From Promethearchaeota archaeon Loki_b31 (GTDB lineage Archaea; Asgardarchaeota; Lokiarchaeia; Sigyniarchaeales; SOKP01): DNA of 64,000 nucleotides. This document shows, piece after piece, positions 56,283 through 64,000 of this stretch. The translations under genes and the position numbers were made by a program. Positions within the stretch are counted from its first letter, which is position 1. Every line of letters begins with the position of its first letter. The stretch covers positions 17,810 to 81,809 of the forward strand of contig NJBI01000011.1 in the NCBI GenBank assembly GCA_005222975.1. Reading direction: 5' to 3'. Under the pieces are notes generated by a model. That model searched no databases and was not told the DNA's origin. It worked only from the letters and a program-made list of their open reading frames with translations.

Positions 56283-58316
56283 TTAAATTTTGGATATTTT
56301 TACAATCACAGAGTAAAATGCTCCTGATTTCTCTGATTCTTCAGGTTTTTCTGGAGTGAAATAATTTACATTCTTGAATACCGCATTAATGAATGGTAAT
56401 CCAGAATAAATTAACGCAGTCCCCGATTTTAAAGCGTTGTTTTGATCTAATAGAAATTTAGCTTCATTAAATTTGTTAGTAACTAGTACCTCTTTACCTG
56501 GTACTAACCCGAGCAATTCGATATCAGAAGGATTTAGAAATATCTTACTAAAATCTTTCTCGAATTCTTTATGAATTTCGCCCATTTGGGAGTGGATAAA
56601 AGATTTATGAGCTGGAGAAAGTAAATAAAGCTCGTTCTGATTTCGACATAAGAGAAAATCTAGCTTGGGGTCAAATAATTCCAAATCCGATTGTTTAATT
56701 TGAATTTTGCCATTGATAGTTGGAAAATTCAAATCTTCGAAAGGAATATCATTAATTGCGAACGGAATATAGTATCCATTAAGTTTTATACTTTGTTGAA
56801 CTTCTTTAGGTAATAGTTCAACACACTTTTCGAATATCTCTTTTTGAGTTTCTTGAAAAAGTATATCATCCCCCCATCCATTACATTTTGCTAATAATTG
56901 GAAAATCTCGTAATTTGATAAACAATTCGAGTATGGGCACGGTCCTCCTTGATTTATCGATATCCCAGGTAAAAAATAAGGTGTTATTAAATCATCACAT
57001 TCAAGATCGAACTTTGCGGGGATAACAATGTCTGCAAATTTTGTAGTCTCGTTTAGAAACATGTCCAGCACTACTACAAAAAGATCTTCTCGGGATAAGG
57101 ATTTTCTTAATATAGTCTGATTTGGAAGAGAGTTCGCAGGATTAAGGTTATATATAAACAACATCTTAAATTTATTCGAGCTTAAAGAAGGTCCTAGCGT
57201 TACTAGCGGAAAACTGATATTCGGAGAGTAAGATTTTAGACAAGTGATATAATTCATAAGTGGAGCTATGAATTCTTTATTAAAGCCACTTTGAGAAAAT
57301 AAAAATCCTGTACCTAGTTTTCCAAAATTCCCGAGGAAGATTTGGATTAGCGCAATTGTATTCAGATTTCTTCCACCATAAAAATACTTCTGCGGCCCAA
57401 AACCTACGATAAACAGAGTTTTATGCTGAAATTTAAGGAGGATATTTACAAACGCTTCTAAAATTTCACCAGTTAGACCAGTTTGGTGAAAAATTTTGTT
57501 TTCATCAATTCTTTCAACCTTTGCTATAAGATCTTTGTAATTGTCAACATGTTTAATGAGGAAATCTTTATCATATTCTCCACTTACTATGATTTTATTC
57601 ATAATATATTTTGCAATCAGATAATCGGTACCTGGAAAAGGTTGGAGAAAAAATGTAGTATTTTCAACTAATTTAGTCCTAATCGGATTAACTACGACAA
57701 CAAGTGAGCCATTTTTTATTGCTTTTTTCACTAAGAAATAAGCGTGGTTATTTCGATCAGCTAAATTACTCCCCCAAACGACAATTAATTTATTGTTTGG
57801 ATTGTTGATTTGGAAAGGATTTGTAGTAGAATAATTACCAAACATCTTACTTAATGCATGAATTCCAGCTTCATTACATATGCCACCGGTTGTTACTGTA
57901 GCACCAAATTTACCGAGGAATCTAATTGGAGAAAAATGTGATATCAAACTGCTATTTCCTGCGTAATAGGCAGCTACAATAGACGAGGGTCCAAATTTGT
58001 TTTTGGTTGTTGTTAGTTTTTCCGAAACAAGACTTATTGCTTTCTCAAGACTAATTTGTTTGAAGGAATTGAAACCTTTAGAACCTGACCGTATCAATGC
58101 TGTTTTTAATCGATGAGGATGATAAAGCAGTTTTTCTCTATTATTGAATTTTGGGCAGAAAAAGCCACTAGTAAAAGGATGCTCCTTTAAAGGTTTAGCG
58201 GTTAAAAGTTTTTTCTCGGGAGCTTGATCGTTCCACTCTCCTATAAATACACATGAACCATAACAATCTTTGGAGCAAGTTCCATACCTTTTTTTTAGTT
58301 CAAAATTATTACTCAA
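56283..58316 (-). CDS. Molybdopterin oxidoreductase-family protein
   Basis: A 677-residue protein of the DMSO-reductase superfamily. The N-terminal 4Fe-4S motif is visible (CSKDCYGSC then FCPKF), followed by 'TGGICNEAGIHAL', where the Cys could be the metal ligand. MGD-binding segments follow ('LIVVWGSNLADRNNHAYFLVK', 'VVVNPIRTKLVENTTFFLQPFPGTD', 'TKFADIVIPAKFDLE') and a C-terminal cap (MopB-type, about 560-677). The substrate is unknown. It is followed on the same strand by no partner subunit. The DUF1015 gene precedes it by 31 bp. Confidence 0.82.
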   Translation of the reverse strand: MSNNFELKKRYGTCSKDCYGSCVFIGEWNDQAPEKKLLTAKPLKEHPFTSGFFCPKFNNREKLLYHPHRLKTALIRSGSKGFNSFKQISLEKAISLVSEKLTTTKNKFGPSSIVAAYYAGNSSLISHFSPIRFLGKFGATVTTGGICNEAGIHALSKMFGNYSTTNPFQINNPNNKLIVVWGSNLADRNNHAYFLVKKAIKNGSLVVVVNPIRTKLVENTTFFLQPFPGTDYLIAKYIMNKIIVSGEYDKDFLIKHVDNYKDLIAKVERIDENKIFHQTGLTGEILEAFVNILLKFQHKTLFIVGFGPQKYFYGGRNLNTIALIQIFLGNFGKLGTGFLFSQSGFNKEFIAPLMNYITCLKSYSPNISFPLVTLGPSLSSNKFKMLFIYNLNPANSLPNQTILRKSLSREDLFVVVLDMFLNETTKFADIVIPAKFDLECDDLITPYFLPGISINQGGPCPYSNCLSNYEIFQLLAKCNGWGDDILFQETQKEIFEKCVELLPKEVQQSIKLNGYYIPFAINDIPFEDLNFPTINGKIQIKQSDLELFDPKLDFLLCRNQNELYLLSPAHKSFIHSQMGEIHKEFEKDFSKIFLNPSDIELLGLVPGKEVLVTNKFNEAKFLLDQNNALKSGTALIYSGLPFINAVFKNVNYFTPEKPEESEKSGAFYSVIVKISKI

Positions 58317-58347
58317 ACTTTTAAGCGCCTGACTTATAGATTTTTGG

Positions 58348-59550
58348 TCACTCTTCTCGCAAATCGTGTAATACTAAACCAGATAAAAGCTTAGGATCGA
58401 ACCAAGTTGATTTCGGAGGCATCACTCCTCCAGAATCAGCAATCGATTCTAAATCTCTTATATCGACTGGGAATAGGTTGAAAAAAATGTCGTTTCCCTT
58501 TTCTGTAATATATTCTTCCATAATAGTTGGATCTTGAATACCACCTACAAAAAAGATGTTTTCATCAGCACGAACATTTAAGATTCCTAAAATTGGCTCC
58601 AGAACCCTATCTTGAAGGATAGCTACATCTAAACTATCTCTCTTTGAGTTGAAAGATTTATCTTTAGCAATCAACTCAAACCATTTTCCCCTAATACAAA
58701 TAGCAAGTGTATTTTTCATATTTGGATTGAAAGCGCTATTAACTTTTCTAACTTCAAAGACTTTTTCTAATTTCTCTATGAATGTATCTTCATCATCCCT
58801 TAATTTCCTGATTACGCGATTATAAGGCAAAATTCGTATTTGATCGTCTGAAGCCACATAAGATAGTAAATATTGCCATGGCGCATCAGTTTTTTCGGTT
58901 TTATTTCTATTTTTTAATTGATTTTTGCGATATTCTGCTGCGCTCGCTGCTCTATGATGGCCATCTGCGATATAAATTTTTTTATTTTCGAATAAATTTG
59001 CTAACTTGTTAATTATTGTAGAATCATTTTCTTGCCACAATATATGACGATAACCATATTTTTCGAAATCGAATTTAGGGTTCCCTTTTTTAATTTGGGC
59101 AATTATTTTATTAATCTCGATATCAGCACGATAAACTGACCAAACAAGGCCCGCAGCTACATTAGTGGTTTCAATATGCCTAGTCCGGTCTTTAAGTGGT
59201 TTTTCTCTAGTGTGCTCGTGTTTGACGATATTCCCTTTTTCGTAATCGTCAAGAGCTACTCCCATGATTAAACCTTCTTGATTAAACTTGGAAGACTCTT
59301 GGCGATAAACAAAAATACACGGATTTTCTTCTCTGACGATAATGTCAGACGCCTTAAACAGCTCGTAAGCAGATAAAGCATTATGATATAATTCATCTCC
59401 TTCACCATCAGGTAAAATCAAATGAATGAGCGAGTTGTAGTTCCTTTTTAATTCTTCCTCTTCTTCTTTTCCTATTACATCATAAGGATTTGTAGTAAAT
59501 TCGATTGCGTTATTTGGGCAATAGGGACATAAAGCAGATATTTTAACCAT
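58348..59550 (-). CDS. DUF1015-family protein linked to serine synthesis
   Basis: A 400-residue protein with the family hallmarks 'NPYDVIG', 'VKHEHTREKPLKDRTRHIE' (about 113-131) and 'YIADGHHRAASAAEYRKN' (about 193-210). DUF1015 genes are frequently neighbours of serA in archaea and bacteria, and serA lies within 2.1 kb here. The family's biochemical role is not settled; the conserved His and Asp suggest a hydrolase or kinase-like activity. Its stop lies 31 bp from the molybdopterin gene's start. Confidence 0.8.
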   Translation of the reverse strand: MVKISALCPYCPNNAIEFTTNPYDVIGKEEEEELKRNYNSLIHLILPDGEGDELYHNALSAYELFKASDIIVREENPCIFVYRQESSKFNQEGLIMGVALDDYEKGNIVKHEHTREKPLKDRTRHIETTNVAAGLVWSVYRADIEINKIIAQIKKGNPKFDFEKYGYRHILWQENDSTIINKLANLFENKKIYIADGHHRAASAAEYRKNQLKNRNKTEKTDAPWQYLLSYVASDDQIRILPYNRVIRKLRDDEDTFIEKLEKVFEVRKVNSAFNPNMKNTLAICIRGKWFELIAKDKSFNSKRDSLDVAILQDRVLEPILGILNVRADENIFFVGGIQDPTIMEEYITEKGNDIFFNLFPVDIRDLESIADSGGVMPPKSTWFDPKLLSGLVLHDLREE

Positions 59551-59655
59551 GATATGAATTAGAAGATATTACCTTATAAATTAGTTTCTGTTGGTATAAT
59601 GACGATATTGAACACTATCTTAAAGAAGAGATTTGAAGTAAATTAAAAAGTAAAA

Positions 59656-60252
59656 TTATTTTGAAATGATATTACCTTCTATTTTTAATAAACTTCTTTT
59701 TAGATTGGTTCCCCAATCTTCATCCATTTGACCCATAAATCCACCAAGCTTTCCATTTTGTTTTATAACTCGATGGCATGGAATAATCAGGGGCAGCGGG
59801 TTATTTCTTAGGACGCTTCCTACGGCTCTATACGCTTTTGAATTTATCTTTTTAGCTATATCAGAGTAAGTGGTCGATTCACCGGGTCTAATTTTTATAA
59901 GAGAGTTTATTACTTTTTGGGAAAAATCCGTTTTAAACTTATTTCTAAGATCTAACAAGACATCCATACTTTTCATCTCCTCGAATAAATCTATTATAAT
60001 ACCCGTTAGATAATCATTAATCGCGTTTTCCAACTGAAGCAGTATACTGCGTTCTTTATCATCTTTATGGTTAGACATTTCAAATTTGTTTATTCTAATA
60101 TACTCCAAAATATCCGATTCGCTTTTAAAAAAGCGGATCTCGGTTAAGTTGATTTTTTTCTGGTTCTTTAGATAATCGTAAGATATGATTATAAACGGAT
60201 CAATAATATTCGGTTTAAAATAAAATACAGAAATTTCAACATACCTCCACAT
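59656..60252 (-). CDS. ogt: Methylated-DNA--protein-cysteine methyltransferase (MGMT/Ogt)
   Basis: Start at ATG 60252 is preferred; a TTG at 60285 would place a TATA-like stretch inside the coding region. The 198-residue protein has the helix-turn-helix entry 'IRPGESTTYSDIAKKI', the alkyl-acceptor Cys in 'PLIIPCHRVIKQNG' and 'GGFMG' behind it. It transfers alkyl groups from O6-methylguanine to its own Cys. The same window carries an ATL protein without the Cys. Confidence 0.88.
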   Translation of the reverse strand: MWRYVEISVFYFKPNIIDPFIIISYDYLKNQKKINLTEIRFFKSESDILEYIRINKFEMSNHKDDKERSILLQLENAINDYLTGIIIDLFEEMKSMDVLLDLRNKFKTDFSQKVINSLIKIRPGESTTYSDIAKKINSKAYRAVGSVLRNNPLPLIIPCHRVIKQNGKLGGFMGQMDEDWGTNLKRSLLKIEGNIISK

Positions 60253-60432
60253 CTTTAAATATAACAATTTCAGTATTAGACACAAGATATATACAATTCG
60301 ATAAATATATAAATTGAATCTATTATTTCAATATTAATATTTATTGGTCTTAATAGATAAATAATAAATATAGTTTTTAGTTATCAAAAAAATTGAACTA
60401 TACTTATAATTAAAGAATCGAGTAAATAAAAG

Positions 60433-61443
60433 ATGCCTAAAGATTTAAAAAATGTATTAGATAATATCGAATCGAGCGAAAAAGAAAGCGCTATTCTCCT
60501 ATCTAAAATGGATAGGTTAAAAGAAATGATAGAAAAACAGAAGAGGGTTCTGACAGAGCATGAAAATATTATTGAAGAACAAAAAATAAAAATTACAAGA
60601 ATGTATGACATTCCTGAAGATGTCTTAGAACTAAAAGAATTAGTTGGAACTCAAAGAGCAATGCTTAATCAAAGAGAAAACGAAATGGAACTAGCAAAAG
60701 GCGAAGTTCTGGCTATTCAAAAAGAATTAGAATTTATGAAGAAACAAAACATCCCCACCCAACGAAAATTAGAGGAAAGTTTTGAATTAATTGGAAATTT
60801 AAAATCAGAACTTTTATTGAAAGAAGAAACTATTAAATCTTTACAAATTAAAGCACGAGAAATTCAAGCTTTTGCTGATAGAATACAAGACGAGCAAGTT
60901 AGATTGTTGACTGATATGGATCAAAAGTGGAAAAAAGAACTCGAGAAATTGAGGTTGGACCATATAGAAGAGAAGAAGGATTTAGTTGGAAAAATTTCCG
61001 ATTTAGATACTTTTTTACTTGATTCTAAACTGACATCTACTGAAGCTACCTCAGAAGCTAAAGACTTAAAATCGCGGTTTCAAGAGATTCGCGATAGTCA
61101 GGAAAATATGATTAATAAATTAGAGGAGGCACTAGATAAAAAACGTGAAGCAGATGAAGAGGTCAGAAAACTTAATAAAGAAATGGAAGAACTTAGAATT
61201 TTCAGACAAAATAACGTTAAAAAGATTACCTATTACGATAAATTAACTGACTTGATGGAACACGAAGCACAGTTTAAGGCATTCTTAATAGTAGAACAAG
61301 TAGGTTCAATGGCATTAGATGATTTAAGAAATGCCTTAGGATCTCCTATTGTGTTGGTAAAAAAAATAGTGCAAAATTTACAGAAAGTCGATCTATTTGA
61401 AATAAACGATGCTGGTAAGATTTCTGTTAAAAAAATAGAATAA
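60433..61443 (+). CDS. Coiled-coil protein with C-terminal winged-helix-like domain
   Basis: A 336-residue charged protein. Residues 1-255 are almost continuous heptad-rich coiled coil (for example LSKMDRLKEMIEKQKRVL). The last 75 residues ('EAQFKAFLIVEQVGSMALDDLRNALGSPIVLVKKIVQNL') read as a winged helix. There is no signal peptide or membrane segment. A bridging or scaffold role, possibly at DNA or a cytoskeletal structure, is inference. It neighbours the longin-like gene, which is convergent with it. Confidence 0.7.
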   Translation: MPKDLKNVLDNIESSEKESAILLSKMDRLKEMIEKQKRVLTEHENIIEEQKIKITRMYDIPEDVLELKELVGTQRAMLNQRENEMELAKGEVLAIQKELEFMKKQNIPTQRKLEESFELIGNLKSELLLKEETIKSLQIKAREIQAFADRIQDEQVRLLTDMDQKWKKELEKLRLDHIEEKKDLVGKISDLDTFLLDSKLTSTEATSEAKDLKSRFQEIRDSQENMINKLEEALDKKREADEEVRKLNKEMEELRIFRQNNVKKITYYDKLTDLMEHEAQFKAFLIVEQVGSMALDDLRNALGSPIVLVKKIVQNLQKVDLFEINDAGKISVKKIE

Positions 61444-61554
61444 CCCTAATTTATCAGAATTTTATCCTTATTTTTTAAGAATTATTGAATTAAGGTTTAA
61501 CAAACCTTTATTAGAAATATAGTTAGTTGCTTTTTAAAAAATATAATTTGAGAT

Positions 61555-61932
61555 TCAAATCCTTGCTAAATCTTTATATAAATCAGGTAAACGTTTAATA
61601 AATTTTCCATCTTGTACCTGATCGAGTATTTCTGCTGCTATCGTTTTTAAGATTTCTCGATATTTATTTGGTTTCTCATCTCTACGCAATAACAACGCAA
61701 CTACGTAATTCTCCACGCTAATGTAGTCATCTCCTACGCCAGAAAAGAAAGAAACCACTTTGTTATTCTTTAAGCTAATTGATGCGAAACCTGGCTTCAA
61801 GCTCTGATACCGGTGAGAGGAATACACTTGCGTTAGCAAGTTATTTGTTATTTTCAGGTTTTCAGGGTAAAATCCTTCGTTAATCGGACCAATTTCATTA
61901 TCCCAACGAATTACAAGAATTCCAACTGGCAA
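61555..61932 (-). CDS. Small longin-like protein
   Basis: A 125-residue protein starting 'MPVGILVIRWDNEIGPINEGFYPE'. The beta-hairpin 'PGFASISLKNNKVVSFFSGVGDDYISVENYVVALLLRR' and a long helix follow. This is the strand-strand-helix layout of longin/roadblock-type folds found in eukaryotic trafficking regulators and in many Asgard proteins. It would pair with small GTPases or form dimers. No GTPase lies next to it in this window. Confidence 0.6.
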   Translation of the reverse strand: MPVGILVIRWDNEIGPINEGFYPENLKITNNLLTQVYSSHRYQSLKPGFASISLKNNKVVSFFSGVGDDYISVENYVVALLLRRDEKPNKYREILKTIAAEILDQVQDGKFIKRLPDLYKDLARI

Positions 61933-62243
61933 AATACAAACCTCGTGAAGAATTAAAAAATTATTTTATTTCTTTTGTTATAATTTTAATATCTTGTTTA
62001 TATATATTTATTTTTATTTTTTTAATCACTTCTTCAATCATTTATGTTTTCTATCTAATTAATAATTTAAATTAATATGTAGATATCTTTCAATTAATAG
62101 AGTATAACAATTAGAAGGCTCATCTCTAAAGTAAAAATTTAAATTAAAACTATAACTTTTCAATATTACACTTAAAAACCTAATTGGTTTAATAAAAAAC
62201 ATCTTACTATTATAAAACATCTAGTATCGTAGCATAAAATTTT
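61933..62243. other. Intergenic region before tRNA-Leu
   Basis: A 311-base gap between the longin-like gene (minus strand) and tRNA-Leu (plus strand). It is AT-rich and I see no open frame, repeat or structure in it apart from the tRNA promoter at 62208-62217. Confidence 0.5.
62208..62217 (+). promoter_or_regulatory. Candidate TATA box for tRNA-Leu
   Basis: TATTATAAAA centred about 31 bases upstream of the tRNA-Leu 5' end, at the usual archaeal spacing. Confidence 0.45.
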
Positions 62244-62394
62244 GGCGGGATTACCGAGTCTGGTCAAAGGTCTTATGGTTTAGAAGGGTCAAGACCGATT
62301 ATAGGTGCTGGACTTAAGATTGTGGCTCACTTACGAGTGACAATAAAATATCCAGTGGCAAAGGCCTTCGGGAGTTCGAATCTCCCTCCCGCCA
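62244..62394 (+). tRNA. tRNA-Leu (anticodon TAA) with two introns
   Basis: The outer arms fold cleanly: acceptor GGCGGGA/TCCCGCC with discriminator A, D arm ACC...GGT, anticodon arm CTGGA-CTTAAGA-TCCAG with anticodon TAA (62315-62317), long variable arm and T arm GGGAG-TTCGAAT-CTCCC. Two insertions interrupt it: about 35 bases at the D-arm/anticodon-arm junction (62271-62305; register can slide) and 31 bases after position 37 (62319-62349, the canonical intron site). Removing both gives 85 nt. The first insert contains GGTCTT...AAGACC; the second has ATTGT...ACAAT around CACT...AGTG. I could not confirm bulge-helix-bulge motifs by eye. Confidence 0.88.
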
Positions 62395-62554
62395 TATTCT
62401 TTTTATTTTTTAAGAGTTTAAAAATTATAAAAAAAATAAAAAAAATAAGTAAGTTTGATAAAATCTAGGTTTATTGATAATAGGATAGAATAAAATTAAT
62501 AACAGCATGATTTCTAATTAATTATTATTTTAGTAAAAATCAAATGAGATTAAT

Positions 62555-63859
62555 ATGAAATTAATTGAAATTATTGGTTTAGAAAAAAAACACGCTCAAC
62601 TTTTAGGAAAAGCAGGTATAAAGGAGGTAGAAGATCTTTTGGCTCTTAGTTACTATCAGATTAAACAATTAGCAAGAAACATAGGCGTGACAGTAAATAG
62701 ACTTGATACGTGGCAAGAACACGCCGATCTAATGAGAATTGAGGGCGTGAATCCTGAAATAGCTAACGCTCTAAATCTAATAGGAATCGATTCTGTCAAA
62801 GAATTTGCTTACAGAAATTCTAAAAACACAATTGAAAAGTTAAAACTGTTAAAGAAAGACAATCCAAAAGTCCTTACAAAGCTTCCAACGCTTAAAAACG
62901 TAGAAGCGTGGACTAATTACGCAAAAAGTTTAGCAGAAGTGCCAAAAAAGGATGGTAAACCGAAAAAGAAGCCATCACCTAAAAAAAAGCCCTCACCTGA
63001 CGAAAGTCCGTCCTCAGAAATACCGATTATAGCAAATTATAAGCCTTTTGAAAAATTCGAGAAAGATTATGGTAAATTTGGTCCAGATTATTGGGATAGC
63101 AAATGGAAAAAGGCACCAATTATCTATACTGGAAGAGCTTTGAGAGGAGAATCGTACAAAAAACAAATCGATGTAGATGTGAAAGCGTTTATAAAGGATA
63201 ACGACGCAATATTATGGCACGTTTTAACTCAAGTTGATCTAAGGAAAGAAAGTCCAAACGAAACGGCTTTAACGATCCAAAATTTCGTATGCAAATTTCT
63301 AAAATATAAGTACGACGATATCGCGTCAGAATGTCCTGAATTCTGGTTATTTCCCTTCGAGGCAATTCAATCAGAGATAGGAGATTGTGAGGACGGAGCC
63401 ATCCTCATCGCTAGCCTGTTAATTAATGCGGGCGTTCCTTCGTGGAGAGTCAAAGTGTGTGCCGCTCAAGTAATGGCCGATCCGGTTTTTGCTCCCTCAG
63501 ATTCAGAGTTAGGAGGGCATGCGTATTGTATATATTTGGCAGATCGTCCAGAATCAGAACGAAAACTAGAGTGGTTAATACTAGACTGGTGTTATTTGCA
63601 AGACCCTGAGGTTCCAATCGAAGAAAAACCCTTAGCGCGAGATGGTGGGCAGGGAGGTGCTTATCGAAACATTTGGTTTACTTTTAACGACGAGGAATCG
63701 TGGGCACAAAGTAGTTTTGAAGTCAAAGAAGGACGAATTAGCCGGAATCGCACGGCACAGAAAGACGAGGTTTTAGCGCCTTTAAAAAACATCTTAAAAA
63801 GTCTAGCAAGCGAAGAGCTCGAAAAAATATTCAGGAAATTAAATATTGAGATCGAATAA
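62555..63859 (+). CDS. Helix-hairpin-helix and transglutaminase-like fusion protein
   Basis: A 434-residue protein. Residues 1-130 form DUF4332-like helix-hairpin-helix repeats (LIEIIGLEKKHAQLLGKAGI, 'IEGVNPEIANALNLIGID'). A Lys/Pro/Ser linker follows (about 133-155). The C-terminal half is a papain-like transglutaminase fold with C278 (EIGDCEDGA), H322 (GGHAYCI) and an Asp in 'ILDWCYL'. The triad is complete, so hydrolase or cross-linking activity is possible. No signal peptide; it should act inside the cell. The substrate is not known. Confidence 0.75.
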   Translation: MKLIEIIGLEKKHAQLLGKAGIKEVEDLLALSYYQIKQLARNIGVTVNRLDTWQEHADLMRIEGVNPEIANALNLIGIDSVKEFAYRNSKNTIEKLKLLKKDNPKVLTKLPTLKNVEAWTNYAKSLAEVPKKDGKPKKKPSPKKKPSPDESPSSEIPIIANYKPFEKFEKDYGKFGPDYWDSKWKKAPIIYTGRALRGESYKKQIDVDVKAFIKDNDAILWHVLTQVDLRKESPNETALTIQNFVCKFLKYKYDDIASECPEFWLFPFEAIQSEIGDCEDGAILIASLLINAGVPSWRVKVCAAQVMADPVFAPSDSELGGHAYCIYLADRPESERKLEWLILDWCYLQDPEVPIEEKPLARDGGQGGAYRNIWFTFNDEESWAQSSFEVKEGRISRNRTAQKDEVLAPLKNILKSLASEELEKIFRKLNIEIE

Positions 63860-64000
63860 ATTTAAAGTTTAATATGAGTAAATTTTAATTTTTTTTGCTT
63901 TTACTCTTTTTTGGATTTCTTAAATCCTTCACTCGTTATATATATTTTCTATACAAGTTCATTTAATGTCGGATATTTTAAGACATATAACAAATTTAAT
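63860..64000. other. Window edge without a visible gene
   Basis: The last 141 bases are AT-rich with short T runs behind the transglutaminase gene. I see no gene start or structure. Confidence 0.4.

Overview
The window is archaeal and most likely from an Asgard archaeon, with a Lokiarchaeia-like lineage the best fit. The archaeal signs are an FttA/aCPSF1-type KH beta-CASP nuclease, a proteasome beta subunit, an archaeal-type EF-2, both subunits of phosphomevalonate dehydratase, two geranylgeranyl-reductase-type flavoproteins, and a tRNA-Leu interrupted by two introns. The Asgard signs are an EF-2 paralogue without the diphthamide loop, a small longin-like protein, a zinc-finger/tandem winged-helix protein ending in an adaptin/coatomer-appendage-like region, a PIN4-like parvulin, and several inositol-polyphosphate-kinase-like ATP-grasp genes. 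The DNA is strongly AT-rich and uses ATG, TTG and GTG starts freely. No rRNA, CRISPR array or intact insertion sequence was seen.

Layout. 0.1-3.3 kb: two glycosyltransferases and a membrane protein. 3.4-8.1 kb: the zinc-finger/winged-helix/appendage protein, a NikR-like regulator, an iron-sulfur protein cut by an in-frame TAA, a parvulin and tRNA-Gln. 8.4-13.2 kb (minus strand): a dGTPase-like HD hydrolase, a NapH-like ferredoxin, an SRPBCC protein and FttA. 13.6-18.0 kb: purN, a structured-RNA candidate, the EF-2 paralogue, tRNA-Gly, nicotinamidase and a low-molecular-weight phosphatase. 18.0-25.4 kb: a myo-inositol-phosphate synthase surrounded by four ATP-grasp proteins, a sugar-type MFS carrier and a HAD phosphatase. 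25.4-32.6 kb: an HhH-FKBP isomerase, a LAGLIDADG gene inserted beside a radical-SAM gene, a GIFT-like protein, PsmB, a ThrRS-type editing domain and an aldolase.

32.7-34.7 kb: phosphomevalonate dehydratase and an alkyltransferase-like protein. 34.9-47.8 kb: a glycan-use island with GH2, GH4, GH20 and GH29 enzymes, a Gfo/Idh/MocA oxidoreductase, a YdjC deacetylase, a GPH transporter and a surface beta-propeller. 47.8-53.9 kb: two geranylgeranyl-reductase-like flavoproteins, membrane proteins and an MBL hydrolase. 54.0-60.3 kb: serine-pathway genes (class V aminotransferase, SerA, DUF1015), a molybdopterin oxidoreductase and MGMT. 60.4-63.9 kb: a coiled-coil protein, the longin-like protein, intron-containing tRNA-Leu and an HhH-transglutaminase fusion.

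The strongest candidate for an undescribed system is the 18.0-25.4 kb cluster. INO1 would make inositol 3-phosphate from glucose 6-phosphate. The neighbouring ATP-grasp proteins share the end-of-fold motif and central motif of ITPK-type inositol phosphate kinases, so the cluster could be a lipid-independent inositol polyphosphate pathway. Other leads are the gene-end-duplicating homing endonuclease, the in-frame stop in the Fe-S gene, and the winged-helix/appendage protein. All functional statements are inferred from sequence reading; no database search was run.
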